The position numbers were made by a program, and so were the translations under genes. Positions 56,342 to 64,000 of a DNA stretch of 64,000 nt are shown here, one piece after another. The stretch is from Paraliobacillus salinarum. GTDB taxonomy: Bacteria; Bacillota; Bacilli; Bacillales; Amphibacillaceae. Each line of letters opens with the position of its first letter. Position 1 is the first letter of the stretch. Location of the stretch: assembly GCF_014083865.1 (NCBI RefSeq), contig NZ_JACEFA010000003.1, positions 62,001 through 126,000 of the forward strand. The letters are read 5' to 3'. Under the pieces are notes generated by a model that saw only the letters and a program-made list of their open reading frames with translations, did no database searches and was not told the origin of the DNA.

Positions 56342-57082
56342 TTAATTTAGATTTCCTTGTAATGCTTGATAAATCTCCCGCTTCCATTGTAAAAATTCAT
56401 CTGTCAAAAATAAATCCTGATCACGTGGCCTAGCGAATGGTAATGTATATTCTTCTACAATCGTTGCTGGTTTTTTTGACAAAATTAGAATTCGATCAGA
56501 TAAATATAATGCCTCTTCAATATTGTGCGTGACGAACAGGATTGACTTTCTATGCTCTTCCCAAATCTTTAACAGCCATTGTTGCATTTCTAATCGGGTG
56601 AATTCATCAAGCGCTGAAAAAGGCTCGTCTAAACAGATAAAATCTTGTGGACTAAGTAACGCCCTAACAAAAGCGACACGTTGACGCATTCCTCCAGATA
56701 ACTGATGGGGGTATGCATCTTCATATCCGCTTAACCCTGCTTTTTCAAGCATATGTTTCGCTTGGTTGAAATCTACCTCACCCTTAATTTCTGATCCTAA
56801 CACTACATTTTTAAGCACTGTACGCCAAGGAAGTAATGATGGAGATTGTGGAGTATAGCTTATCGCACCACGCCTGCCGGTAATCTCTTCTTGATTAAGT
56901 GTAAAGGTTCCATCATCTGGTTGAAGCATACCGCCAATTAAGTGAAAAAGCGTACTTTTACCACTTCCAGAAGGACCTAAGATCGTAACGAACTCTCCTT
57001 CTTTCACAGTAAAAAAAAGGCGATCTAATATCTTTTTACTATCAAATGATTTTGTAATATTTGTTGCGACCAATTCACCCAT
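56342..57082 (-). CDS. ABC transporter ATP-binding protein for thiamine precursor (ThiZ-like)
   Basis: 246 residues. Walker A GPSGSGKST, Q-loop YTPQSPSLLPWRT, signature LSGGMRQRVAFVRALL, Walker B FICLDEPFSALD and switch His in VTHNIEEAL are all intact, typical of NitT/TauT-type importers. It overlaps the permease gene by eight bases. Coupling with ThiY and a TPP riboswitch points to import of HMP or a formylaminopyrimidine. Confidence 0.9.
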   Translation of the reverse strand: MGELVATNITKSFDSKKILDRLFFTVKEGEFVTILGPSGSGKSTLFHLIGGMLQPDDGTFTLNQEEITGRRGAISYTPQSPSLLPWRTVLKNVVLGSEIKGEVDFNQAKHMLEKAGLSGYEDAYPHQLSGGMRQRVAFVRALLSPQDFICLDEPFSALDEFTRLEMQQWLLKIWEEHRKSILFVTHNIEEALYLSDRILILSKKPATIVEEYTLPFARPRDQDLFLTDEFLQWKREIYQALQGNLN

Positions 57083-57869
57083 TTGTATGCATCCTTCCTT
57101 TTAACAAGACTTTCTCGAGTGTCAGTATTATCGCGAAAAAGATCAAGCACAATACCATAATAAAACCAATCGCCACAAAAACACGATCAGTCCGAAACGA
57201 TGATTGTGCTAACGTCATATACACACCGATACCTTTGTTCGCACCAAGCCATTCAGATATAACTGCTCCCATCACACTATAGGTTGCAGCTATTTTCACT
57301 CCAGAAAAGATCGCAGGCAACGCATGTGGGAACTCTAACTTTCGAAAGAGTTGACCTTTTGTTGCACCTGCCATCTGCATATAATGTAGGAGTTCAGGTG
57401 ATGTTTGGCGAAACCCATCCAATGTTGCTACAACAATAGGAAAAAAACAAACGAGTGTTATAATGATAAGTTTGGGTAAGACCCCAAAACCAAACCAAAT
57501 AACAAGTAAAGGTGCTAATACAATGATAGGAATGTTCTGAGACAAAATTAATAATGGATAAACAGCTTGTCTAACTATTGGTAATAAGTGCAAAATCACA
57601 GCAACAAGCAGACCAACACTTACTCCAATTACAAAACCACCAATAGACAAATAAGTCGTTGATACAAGGTGGTGCGTGTACGTATTCCAACCATTAACTG
57701 CTTCATTCAAAATATCTGTTGGTGCTGGCAACAGCCATTTAGGAATAGATAATAATTTACTACTCCATTGCCAAATAAATAAAATTGCGATAATAACGAT
57801 TACCGAACTATAGTGTCTTACTATTTTTTTCATAAATGAAAGGCGATTCTGTATCAAAAGCTGAAACAA
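57075..57869 (-). CDS. ABC transporter permease for thiamine precursor (ThiX-like)
   Basis: About 264 residues, six membrane helices. The EAA loop region reads YMQMAGATKGQLFRKLEFPHALPAIFSGVKIAA, typical of NitT/TauT/ThiX permeases. The start is uncertain: GTG 57878 sits on GGAGGA, so TTG 57869 is preferred. Ends eight bases into the ATPase gene. Confidence 0.9.
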   Translation of the reverse strand: MFQLLIQNRLSFMKKIVRHYSSVIVIIAILFIWQWSSKLLSIPKWLLPAPTDILNEAVNGWNTYTHHLVSTTYLSIGGFVIGVSVGLLVAVILHLLPIVRQAVYPLLILSQNIPIIVLAPLLVIWFGFGVLPKLIIITLVCFFPIVVATLDGFRQTSPELLHYMQMAGATKGQLFRKLEFPHALPAIFSGVKIAATYSVMGAVISEWLGANKGIGVYMTLAQSSFRTDRVFVAIGFIMVLCLIFFAIILTLEKVLLKGRMHTNG

Positions 57870-57888
57870 AATCGCCACTCCTCCAATC

Positions 57889-58179
57889 TTAACGATACTT
57901 TTCTGTTAAATGATCCATCGATGCGCCATCAGGCTTGTAAAACACTTTCACCTGCGAAATCACACTCAAGCTTCCTAACTCAATCATTTTTTTATTCATT
58001 TGTTCGATGATAGAGAATAATTTAGTCAAATCCCCTTCCATGGTTGTTTCTAATGGATTCACCTTATACTTCACACCAGATGTATCGATCACAGCAATTG
58101 CTGCATCAACAAGTGGAATCGTATCTCCTCCATCCTTTAGCTTTGGAATTATTTGAATACTAACTAATGCATTTGCCAT
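57889..58179 (-). CDS. Thiamine-binding protein, MTH1187/YkoF-like
   Basis: About 96 residues of the YKOF/MTH1187 fold. ALVSIQIIPKL, MEGDLTKLFSIIEQM and VKVFYKPDGASM fit the family, which binds thiamine or its hydroxymethylpyrimidine moiety and partners with transporters. Start at 58179 is preferred because AGAGG lies ten bases upstream. It lies between the binding-protein and permease genes, as in related thiamine transport operons. Confidence 0.85.
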   Translation of the reverse strand: MANALVSIQIIPKLKDGGDTIPLVDAAIAVIDTSGVKYKVNPLETTMEGDLTKLFSIIEQMNKKMIELGSLSVISQVKVFYKPDGASMDHLTEKYR

Positions 58180-58204
58180 AATGCTCATTCCTCTCTTTAT
58201 ATCA

Positions 58205-59203
58205 TTATTTTATTTCAGGTAAAAATTGATTAGTGAATGCTGATTCAGCGTCTAACTCTTTATCTAACAAATCATTCTTATACATCCATGATGCATAATC
58301 CTGCCAAACCTTTACATCTTGCACGCCCCATTTTTCTGCATCTGCTTGATACTTTGGAGATAACCAGTTTTGACTTGCTTTTACTAACTCAGCATCTAAG
58401 TCAGGTACAGCTTCTATTAAAATATCAGCTGACTCTTCAGGATAATCAATCGCAAATTGATATCCTTTTGAAACGGCACGCATAAATTTCTCAATCTTTT
58501 TTGGATCTTCTTCTATCAATGTTTCATTCGTTGTGATTACCGGCGTATAGTAATCTAGCTTGTCCGAATAATCCGTCAAGTATTGCATATTTAATTCCAT
58601 TCCACGTAATTCAGCTTCTACACCAGTCCAACCGTAATATATCCATGAAAAATCGATATCACGTTTTACCGAAGTAAAGAAATCTGTATTGCCCACATTA
58701 ATAATATTTACGTCCTCAACACTAGCATTCTCTTGTTTCATCAATGAATCAAGTACCGCTATTTCTACTGGTGCACCCCAACCACCATAGGTTTTTCCAG
58801 CATAATCAGCTGGTGATGTTATATCCTTATCAGCTGGGGAAGCGAATCCAGATGTGTTATGCTGAATAATTGCGGCGATGGACACAATCGGGATATCTTG
58901 TATTCTCGCTTCTGTTATTTGTTCTTGTGCACTAATACCAAATGCTGCTTTTCCTGAAGCAACTACTTGATTTGCACCAGATTCACCTGGTAAGGTAATT
59001 TCAACATCCAAGCCTTCTTTTTCAAAATAACCTTTTTCCTGTGCAACGTAGAAACCAGTATGATTCGTATTTGGTGTCCAATCCAAAACCATTTTCACCT
59101 TTTCTAGTGAACCATCTGTTTCTGTTTCTTGATCGCCCTCATTTGCACAGGCCGTAACGAAAAGCAAAACGATAAAAGCTAACAAACTAAACTTTCTTAA
59201 CAT
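58205..59203 (-). CDS. Thiamine-precursor ABC transporter substrate-binding lipoprotein (ThiY-like)
   Basis: 332 residues, with a lipoprotein signal (LLFVTACANEG, lipobox cysteine about residue 18). The NMT1/THI5-like fold is shown by MVLDWTPNTNHTGFYVAQEKGYFEKEGLDVEI, then SAQEQITEARIQDIPIVSIAAIIQHNTSG. These proteins bind pyrimidine precursors such as FAMP or HMP. It is first in the transporter operon behind the TPP riboswitch. Confidence 0.92.
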   Translation of the reverse strand: MLRKFSLLAFIVLLFVTACANEGDQETETDGSLEKVKMVLDWTPNTNHTGFYVAQEKGYFEKEGLDVEITLPGESGANQVVASGKAAFGISAQEQITEARIQDIPIVSIAAIIQHNTSGFASPADKDITSPADYAGKTYGGWGAPVEIAVLDSLMKQENASVEDVNIINVGNTDFFTSVKRDIDFSWIYYGWTGVEAELRGMELNMQYLTDYSDKLDYYTPVITTNETLIEEDPKKIEKFMRAVSKGYQFAIDYPEESADILIEAVPDLDAELVKASQNWLSPKYQADAEKWGVQDVKVWQDYASWMYKNDLLDKELDAESAFTNQFLPEIK

Positions 59204-59256
59204 AAAAAATTCCCCCTTTTAAAATTTTTAGAGGAACATATAATACAACACGAAAT

Positions 59257-59290
59257 AAAAAAGCACGCTTAGCGAGAGCTATAGCGTGCA
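59257..59290 (-). terminator. Riboswitch expression-platform terminator
   Basis: GCACGCT/AGCGTGC arms and a T-run on the minus strand, between the TPP aptamer and the first gene. Presumably forms when TPP is bound. Confidence 0.82.
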
Positions 59291-59332
59291 TATCTAATCA
59301 TATCAATGATGATTTACGTGTGTTTAGATATG

Positions 59333-59420
59333 TTCCCTACGCTGGTCTCAGCCAGATCAGGTTCCAAGGGTCAGTATCTTTTGGATACAATCTCAACCGG
59401 CAACACCGGTCCCCCCACAT
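59333..59420 (-). promoter_or_regulatory. TPP (thi-box) riboswitch
   Basis: On the minus strand: GGGGGGACC and TTGAGA (5' half), ACCCTTGGAACCTGATCTGG and CCAGCGTAGGGAA (3' half), the conserved thi-box order. The variable P3 stem is GTATCC/GGATAC-like. About 50 bases downstream is an intrinsic terminator. Confidence 0.95.
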
Positions 59421-59633
59421 GAAACAACCTATTTAATTGTCTACACTCTTCACTTTGCCATATAAGTAAATGTATTGCAAGTTCTATTTTTCGAAAATTC
59501 TTTTTTTGTTGCTGTGCTCATTTTTATCCCATTCAAAAATCTTCATATGTAAAATATTGTTTATTGCTTTTATTTGTTTGCTACGTTTAACTTTTCAAGA
59601 AAGAAGGTATTATACGTTTAGGAGGGGAACACA

Positions 59634-60824
59634 ATGGAGATTGGGCATCTTATTTGGCTACTATTAATTGGATTTATTATTTTTACATTAGATAAAAAAC
59701 AAGAGAATTTCCCTGTTCCGACTGTACTATTACTAACAGGGATCGTTTTATCATTTATCCCTTATTTCTCTTCTGTCGAAATTACGAGCGATATGATCTA
59801 CAATGTATTCCTCCCACCATTATTATTTGTGTCTGCTTATCAATTCTCACCGAAGTCTCTTAAACGTAATTTCGGTTTAATCATTTTTTTAGCGACAGTT
59901 GGGTTACTTGTAACTGTAGCATTGTTAGGTGGTGCAATATTTGCGTTTGGTCATACACTAGCGTCATTATCTTTGTTAGGTAGTTTTGTCATAGCAGCTA
60001 TGCTAACACCAACCGATCCAGTGTCTGTCGTTTCCATATTAAAAAAGTCAACAGACGATGAGCGGATTGCCTCCGTTGTCGATGGTGAATCTATGTTGAA
60101 TGATGGAACAAGCATTGTGGTCTTTACTGTTCTAAGTAGTATGTTTATTAACCAAACATCACCTAATATTTTTGATTTCTTAGAAGAGTTTTTGTATGTA
60201 TCCGTTGGAGGAGCAGGGTTAGGTATAATTTTAGGTTGGCTAATGAGTAAAGGCGTTCATTACACACACCACAGAGATTATCAAATTATGCTCAGCATTG
60301 TTTTAGCTTTTGGAAGCTTTCATTTGGCCGAGTTCTTCCATGTCTCAGGCGTATTAGCCACGGTCTCAGCTGGTATTATGTTAAGTTTTGAATATGCAAA
60401 ATCAACAAATGAATCAAAATTCAAGACATCTCTCAATAGCTTTTGGGAAATCGTTGAGCTAAGTATTACATCTCTTCTATTTTTATTAATTGGAATAGAA
60501 ATGACACATTACTTAATTTTTGACTATTGGTTATTTGCGATCATTACTTTTCTTATCACAATTGGAATAAGATATATTATAATCTTAGGTGCATCAAGAC
60601 TGTTTTCAAATTGGAGACATACGAACTGGCGAATGGCTTTCATCGTATCTTGGGCAGGTTTGAAAGGTACCATGTCAATCTTTCTAATCTTAAGTTTATT
60701 TAGCAAACAAACAAGTAATCCAGAGATTGATTCCATCGTCTCCATTTCATTTGCAGTTGTTTTGCTCTCGTTAGTTATCCAAAGTTTCGGTATTTATCCA
60801 TTATCAAAAAAGCTGTCTAAATAA
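59634..60824 (+). CDS. CPA1-family Na+(K+)/H+ antiporter
   Basis: 396 residues, about 12 membrane helices. Motifs of the NhaP/NHE group are AAMLTPTDPVSVVSIL and DGESMLNDGTSIVVFTVL, with the ND ion-site pair. The last helices carry WAGLKGTMSIFLIL. Little cytoplasmic tail is present, so it is a short bacterial NhaP-type. Start follows TAGGAGGGG. Complements the Mrp system in salt and pH homeostasis. Confidence 0.92.
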   Translation: MEIGHLIWLLLIGFIIFTLDKKQENFPVPTVLLLTGIVLSFIPYFSSVEITSDMIYNVFLPPLLFVSAYQFSPKSLKRNFGLIIFLATVGLLVTVALLGGAIFAFGHTLASLSLLGSFVIAAMLTPTDPVSVVSILKKSTDDERIASVVDGESMLNDGTSIVVFTVLSSMFINQTSPNIFDFLEEFLYVSVGGAGLGIILGWLMSKGVHYTHHRDYQIMLSIVLAFGSFHLAEFFHVSGVLATVSAGIMLSFEYAKSTNESKFKTSLNSFWEIVELSITSLLFLLIGIEMTHYLIFDYWLFAIITFLITIGIRYIIILGASRLFSNWRHTNWRMAFIVSWAGLKGTMSIFLILSLFSKQTSNPEIDSIVSISFAVVLLSLVIQSFGIYPLSKKLSK

Positions 60825-60862
60825 CCATGCAGTTATCGCTTTTGATAACTGCATGGTTATTT
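60820..60862. terminator. Bidirectional terminator between the antiporter and M42 peptidase genes
   Basis: Perfect 18-base arms (60820-60837, 60844-60861) around a six-base loop, just after the antiporter stop. Confidence 0.88.
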
Positions 60863-60867
60863 CTAAT

Positions 60868-61929
60868 TCAAGATTCATAATCGACTAATTGAGATTGAAC
60901 GTAATGATAAAGTAACTTCTCCGTTTCGATTAGTGCATCTTCATGTGTACGTTCGTATGCATGTGAAGCATCTATTCCTGGTCCGATTAAACCATGCACG
61001 ATGTCATGCCCCGCTTTTATAGCAGCAGAAGCATCGGATCCGTAGTATGGATAGATATCTATTTTATAATTGATTTGATGTGCTGTACATAATTGAACTA
61101 AATGTTTTCTAAGTCCATAATGATAAGGTCCGCTTGAATCCTTTGCACAAATAGAAACAGTATATTCATCTGTTTGCTGTCCATCACCTATTGCTCCCAT
61201 ATCTACTGCCAAATATTCCACGGTCTCCTGTGTGATGTTCGAATTACCTCCATAACCTATTTCTTCATTATTTGAAATAAGAAAATGCGTTGTGTAAGGC
61301 AATGAAATATTTTCTTGTTTAATTCTTTTTATTAATTGAAGGATCATCGCAACACTCGCTTTATCATCTAGATGTCTTGATTTAATAAAGCCCTTCTCAG
61401 TAACTTGTACACGTAGATCGAACGAAACAAAATCTCCAACTTCTATCCCAAGCGCACGTACTTGCTTCTCATCCTTCACCTTTGCATCTATACGTACTTC
61501 CATATTCGCTTGATTTCTTTCAGCTGAACCGGCATCTTTATATACGTGCACAGATGTTTGATGCATCAAAATAGTACCTGTAATTACAGTGCCATTGGAT
61601 GTTTCAACCTCACAATATTCACCTTCCATTGAATGATAAGCAAACCCACCAATTAAATCTAATTTCAAACGCCCGTTTGATTTAATTTCTTTAACCATTG
61701 CACCTAATGTGTCTACATGAGCAGTCAACACACGGTGCTTTGTATTGTCTTCACCAGGTATGGTTGCAATTAATCCACCTTTTCTATTTTTGATAGTTTG
61801 TACTCCCAATTGAACTAACTTATCTTTAACAAATTGAATCACTTTGTTTGTATTTCCAGATGGACTTGGGATTGATACTAAGTCTTTAATTAGTTGTACG
61901 GTTTCTTTAATATCCTGTGTTTTTGACAT
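60868..61929 (-). CDS. M42-family metallo-aminopeptidase
   Basis: About 353 residues. Co-catalytic metal ligands are visible: His in LTAHVDTLGAM, Asp in RHLDDKASVA, the Glu pair in ISNNEEIGYGG, Asp in VDMGAIGDG and His in GIDASHAYERTHEDAL. Large tetrahedral (TET) cytoplasmic peptidase family that trims peptides, including glutamyl aminopeptidase types. ATG 61929 has GAGGAG eight bases upstream. It may finish degradation begun by the neighbouring intracellular subtilisin. Confidence 0.92.
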   Translation of the reverse strand: MSKTQDIKETVQLIKDLVSIPSPSGNTNKVIQFVKDKLVQLGVQTIKNRKGGLIATIPGEDNTKHRVLTAHVDTLGAMVKEIKSNGRLKLDLIGGFAYHSMEGEYCEVETSNGTVITGTILMHQTSVHVYKDAGSAERNQANMEVRIDAKVKDEKQVRALGIEVGDFVSFDLRVQVTEKGFIKSRHLDDKASVAMILQLIKRIKQENISLPYTTHFLISNNEEIGYGGNSNITQETVEYLAVDMGAIGDGQQTDEYTVSICAKDSSGPYHYGLRKHLVQLCTAHQINYKIDIYPYYGSDASAAIKAGHDIVHGLIGPGIDASHAYERTHEDALIETEKLLYHYVQSQLVDYES

Positions 61930-62134
61930 CAAGCATTCTCCTCTTTTTTCTTTTTTAGGAATGTATTTATCTATCTGTCTATCTTATCGTTATTTTCAAC
62001 TAGCGACAACTATCTCCATATCTAAAATTCGGGCAGAAACCTACATTGATCTGTTATACATGCCTCTACTGCATTTACTTCTTTCTTGCTACGATAAAGT
62101 TATTAAAAATAAAGATTCATTAGGAGGATGGTCC

Positions 62135-63097
62135 GTGGATAACAAATTGCATCTTGCTAATTTCAAAGTTGTCAAACAAATGAAAAAAACGAATGAAATT
62201 CCAAAAGGTGTGAAGATGATACAAGCACCACAAATTTGGGCAGAGACTAAAGGTGAAGGAGTTACGATAGCAGTACTAGACACTGGATGTGATACAAAAC
62301 ATATTGAACTATCAAACAGAATCATCGGTGGAAGAAATTTTACAACAGATGATGGTGGGAACCAACATATTTTCGAGGACTATAACGGACATGGTACACA
62401 CGTGGCTGGTACGATAGCAGCTAGCTTGAATCACCGCGGAGTCGTTGGCGTTGCACCTAAAGTAAATTTATTGATCGTTAAAGTACTAGATAAAAACGGT
62501 GAGGGTGAATATGATTGGACAATTAAAGGAATTAAATATGCTATTGCACAACAAGTAGACATTATATCGATGTCCTTAGGAGGAGTTGAAGACTTACCTG
62601 CACTACACAAAGTTATCAAAAAAGCTGTATTGCAACACGATATTCCAATTGTTTGTGCTGCCGGTAATGAAGGGGATGGAAAAACCCAGACCAATGAGTT
62701 ATCTTATCCCGCTTATTATAATGAAGTCATCAGTGTTGGTGCTATTGATTCGGACCACCAATCCTCGCGCTTTACCAATTCAAACAGTAAAGTTGACCTA
62801 GTAGCTCCTGGAGAAGATATTACATCTACCTATATAAATGGTGGATACGCTGTATTAAGTGGCACATCTATGGCAGCCCCTCACGTATCAGGCGCATTAG
62901 CATTAATAAAAAACATAACTAGTAAACAGTTTGATCGTAAATTAACAGAAATTGAATTATATGCTCAGTTAATTAGACGTACACTTCCTCTTGGTTTTGA
63001 TACGAGATTTGAAGGAAATGGATTAATCTATCTAACGTTATTAGACTCCTTATCAACAACCTTTAACAACTTAACAATGCGCGCATATCAATTATAA
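62135..63097 (+). CDS. Intracellular subtilisin-like serine protease (Isp family)
   Basis: 320 residues from GTG 62135 (AGGAGG ten bases upstream); the longer frame is unsupported. No signal peptide, as expected for Isp. Catalytic triad Asp49 (AVLDTGCD), His86 (HGTHVAGTIA) and Ser245 (GTSMAAPHVSG), with oxyanion Asn178 (AAGNEGD). Length and sequence are close to B. subtilis Isp. The inhibitory N-terminal LIPY/F motif appears as LANF here. Handles cytoplasmic protein turnover, often in sporulation or stress. It stands divergent from the M42 peptidase. Confidence 0.94.
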   Translation: MDNKLHLANFKVVKQMKKTNEIPKGVKMIQAPQIWAETKGEGVTIAVLDTGCDTKHIELSNRIIGGRNFTTDDGGNQHIFEDYNGHGTHVAGTIAASLNHRGVVGVAPKVNLLIVKVLDKNGEGEYDWTIKGIKYAIAQQVDIISMSLGGVEDLPALHKVIKKAVLQHDIPIVCAAGNEGDGKTQTNELSYPAYYNEVISVGAIDSDHQSSRFTNSNSKVDLVAPGEDITSTYINGGYAVLSGTSMAAPHVSGALALIKNITSKQFDRKLTEIELYAQLIRRTLPLGFDTRFEGNGLIYLTLLDSLSTTFNNLTMRAYQL

Positions 63098-63203
63098 CCT
63101 CCTGAATTATTTTAGTTTTCCCTCCAATCATATAAGAATATTCTACTTTTTCTATCATTCTTGATATACTTGTACTAACGCTCAGATTAGAAAGTAGGCT
63201 GTA

Positions 63204-63590
63204 ATGATGCAAGAACTCCATTTTGAGGATGCTTGGAATCGTACGATTAGTGATAAAGACAAACAATTAATTCATGCAACATTTAATCAAACTTGTGAAA
63301 ACAGTATAGATCAAATACATTTTAGTGTGTTTCGAACAGCCGTTAATCATAAAGGTGAATATTTAATTATGGCATTAATCCATAATTTTTCAGACGTCAC
63401 TTTCACGTTTTCAAATACAACTGTATATTACGTGGAAAAAGAACAGGTAATTGCTAAACAATGTTTTTCTTTTCCACAATTAATGATTAAAGAAAAAACA
63501 AGTATGCCTTGGACATTTATTTTCCAAAAAGAGTCTTTTGATTACGATCCTAGTTTTGAAGACCCGGCTTTAACAATTTATCTGAAATAA
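63204..63590 (+). CDS. SLAP-domain protein
   Basis: 128 residues without signal peptide or membrane helix. The second half (GEYLIMALIHNFSDVTFTFSNTTVYY, then TSMPWTFIF and an end rich in acidic residues) fits the SLAP domain found in accessory Sec/S-layer-associated proteins of Bacillaceae. Exact role unknown; cytoplasmic accessory function is possible. Two adjacent ATGs (63204, 63207) both fit. A terminator follows. Confidence 0.75.
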   Translation: MMQELHFEDAWNRTISDKDKQLIHATFNQTCENSIDQIHFSVFRTAVNHKGEYLIMALIHNFSDVTFTFSNTTVYYVEKEQVIAKQCFSFPQLMIKEKTSMPWTFIFQKESFDYDPSFEDPALTIYLK

Positions 63591-63601
63591 CATAAAGTAA
63601 A

Positions 63602-63633
63602 GAGCCCTACAGCCAATAAAGGTTATAGGGCTC
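63602..63633. terminator. Terminator after the SLAP gene
   Basis: GAGCCCTACAGCC pairs with GGTTATAGGGCTC (two wobble-type mismatches) around a six-base loop, directly after the stop. Confidence 0.75.
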
Positions 63634-63680
63634 CTATCTATTTTCATCTAACAACTATCGAAAATGAATTAAGATTTTCG

Positions 63681-63911
63681 TTAATCTTCATCCTTAACAT
63701 CTATATCTTCTGGAATCGGCTCACTTAAAAATTCCTGCATCTGTTGTTTATACCGCTCCATCTGTTTGAAGTGTTCATTAAACTGTTCTTTATTAATTAA
63801 ATAATTCTCTCCATCATGAATCGTACGAATACGCTGTTGAAAAATTAACTGCCTAACCTCTTTTTCAGTTACACCTATATATTCTGCCGCTTCACTTATC
63901 GTTAAATACAT
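63681..63911 (-). CDS. Small excisionase/MerR-like helix-turn-helix protein
   Basis: About 76 residues. The N-terminus YLTISEAAEYIGVTEKEVRQLIFQQRIRTIHDGENYLINKEQF is the winged-helix excisionase-family (HTH_17) pattern, followed by an acidic tail. DNA binding is likely, target unknown. ATG 63911 is favoured (AAGGA nine bases upstream), but ATG 63920 would overlap the previous stop by ATGA. Coupled to the upstream RluA-type gene; no phage genes are nearby, so it is probably a housekeeping regulator. Confidence 0.78.
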   Translation of the reverse strand: MYLTISEAAEYIGVTEKEVRQLIFQQRIRTIHDGENYLINKEQFNEHFKQMERYKQQMQEFLSEPIPEDIDVKDED

Positions 63912-63916
63912 ACATA

Positions 63917-64000
63917 TCATTCCTTCACAAGTTGATAAAACGCGCTTGGAACTTCTACTTTAAATTCCAATGTTTTATTCGTTATTGGATGTTTAAATGA
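63917..64000 (-). CDS. RluA-family pseudouridine synthase (C-terminal fragment; gene continues past the right edge)
   Basis: Only the last 27 codons and TGA are visible, reading SFKHPITNKTLEFKVEVPS and ending FYQLVKE. The pattern FxHPxTxKxxEFxxxxP is the usual end of RluA/RluD-type enzymes. Its stop overlaps the possible start of the next gene by ATGA. Family call rests on a short stretch. Confidence 0.65.
   Translation of the reverse strand, partial: SFKHPITNKTLEFKVEVPSAFYQLVKE

Noticed and set aside
61844-62134. 97 extra N-terminal codons on the intracellular subtilisin
   Set aside because: They overlap the divergent M42 peptidase gene and its ribosome site; Isp proteins are ~320 residues and a strong AGGAGG precedes GTG 62135.
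63681-63920. Excisionase-like protein as sign of a prophage or integrative element
   Set aside because: No integrase, attachment repeats or phage genes are near; it is coupled to a pseudouridine synthase gene.

Overview
The window is AT-rich chromosomal DNA from a low-GC Gram-positive bacterium of the Bacillaceae. Start sites follow strong AGGAGG-type ribosome binding sites, and gene content matches Bacillus relatives: glpP-type antitermination, Mrp antiporter, Isp-type intracellular protease, YrkE-J-like sulfur genes and Firmicutes MCPs. A complete seven-gene Mrp Na+/H+ antiporter, a CPA1 Na+/H+ antiporter and a BCCT osmolyte transporter point to a salt- or alkali-adapted genus of the Oceanobacillus/Virgibacillus/Gracilibacillus type (inference). 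No rRNA, tRNA, phage, CRISPR or complete insertion sequence was seen. Most of the first 46 kb is on the minus strand.

Layout. 0-4 kb: glycerol regulon (glpD partial, glpK, glpF, glpP) with a cre-overlapped promoter and a GlpP-type antitermination leader. 4-5.2 kb: dps under a perfect PerR box, and ogt. 5.3-12.4 kb: a reactive-sulfur region. It has a glutaredoxin-like protein, a rhodanese-MBL persulfide dioxygenase-like protein, a TauE permease, DsrE, rhodanese, TusA and DUF302 proteins, then a separate methyltransferase/membrane protein/CcdA/TlpA operon. Four ATACC-N6-GGTAT palindromes sit at three promoters (three at or overlapping promoters, one in a leader), which looks like one CstR/CsoR-type regulon whose repressor is not in the window. 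12.5-15.3 kb: a membrane LOV-GAF-PAS-GGDEF-EAL protein, a likely blue-light c-di-GMP phosphodiesterase. 15.5-21.4 kb: mrpABCDEFG. 21.7-33 kb: four chemoreceptors, three with plausible SigD promoters, interleaved with a thioredoxin-like protein, a CBS protein, WrbA, GMP reductase and a frameshifted methyltransferase.

33.5-43 kb: carbohydrate region. It holds a PRD regulator carrying the only visible EIIA domain, ascorbate-family EIIB and EIIC, a TrpA-like enzyme, an epimerase-like protein, an AraC regulator fused to a PEP-hydrolase/TIM-barrel domain, a stand-alone TIM-barrel paralogue and a Tm-1-like (UPF0261) protein. The last two together reproduce the domain layout of plant Tm-1. cre-like sites suggest catabolite repression. 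43-55 kb: housekeeping and transport genes (phosphoesterase, BCCT, CAP-domain protein, DUF7916-like protein, MFS efflux, NCS2 permease, Tag glycosylase, pseudouridine synthase, DedA). 55.6-59.4 kb: a FrnE-like DsbA protein and a TPP-riboswitch-controlled thiamine-precursor ABC transporter. 59.6-64 kb: CPA1 antiporter, M42 aminopeptidase, intracellular subtilisin, SLAP protein, a small HTH protein and the 3' end of a RluA-type pseudouridine synthase.

Three dispersed 31-bp REP-like palindromes are present, two of them flanking the CAP-domain gene in opposite orientation. The best candidates for new biology are the multi-operator persulfide regulon including CcdA/TlpA, the Tm-1/TIM-barrel/AraC-sensor cluster, and the LOV-EAL light sensor with a motility-type promoter.
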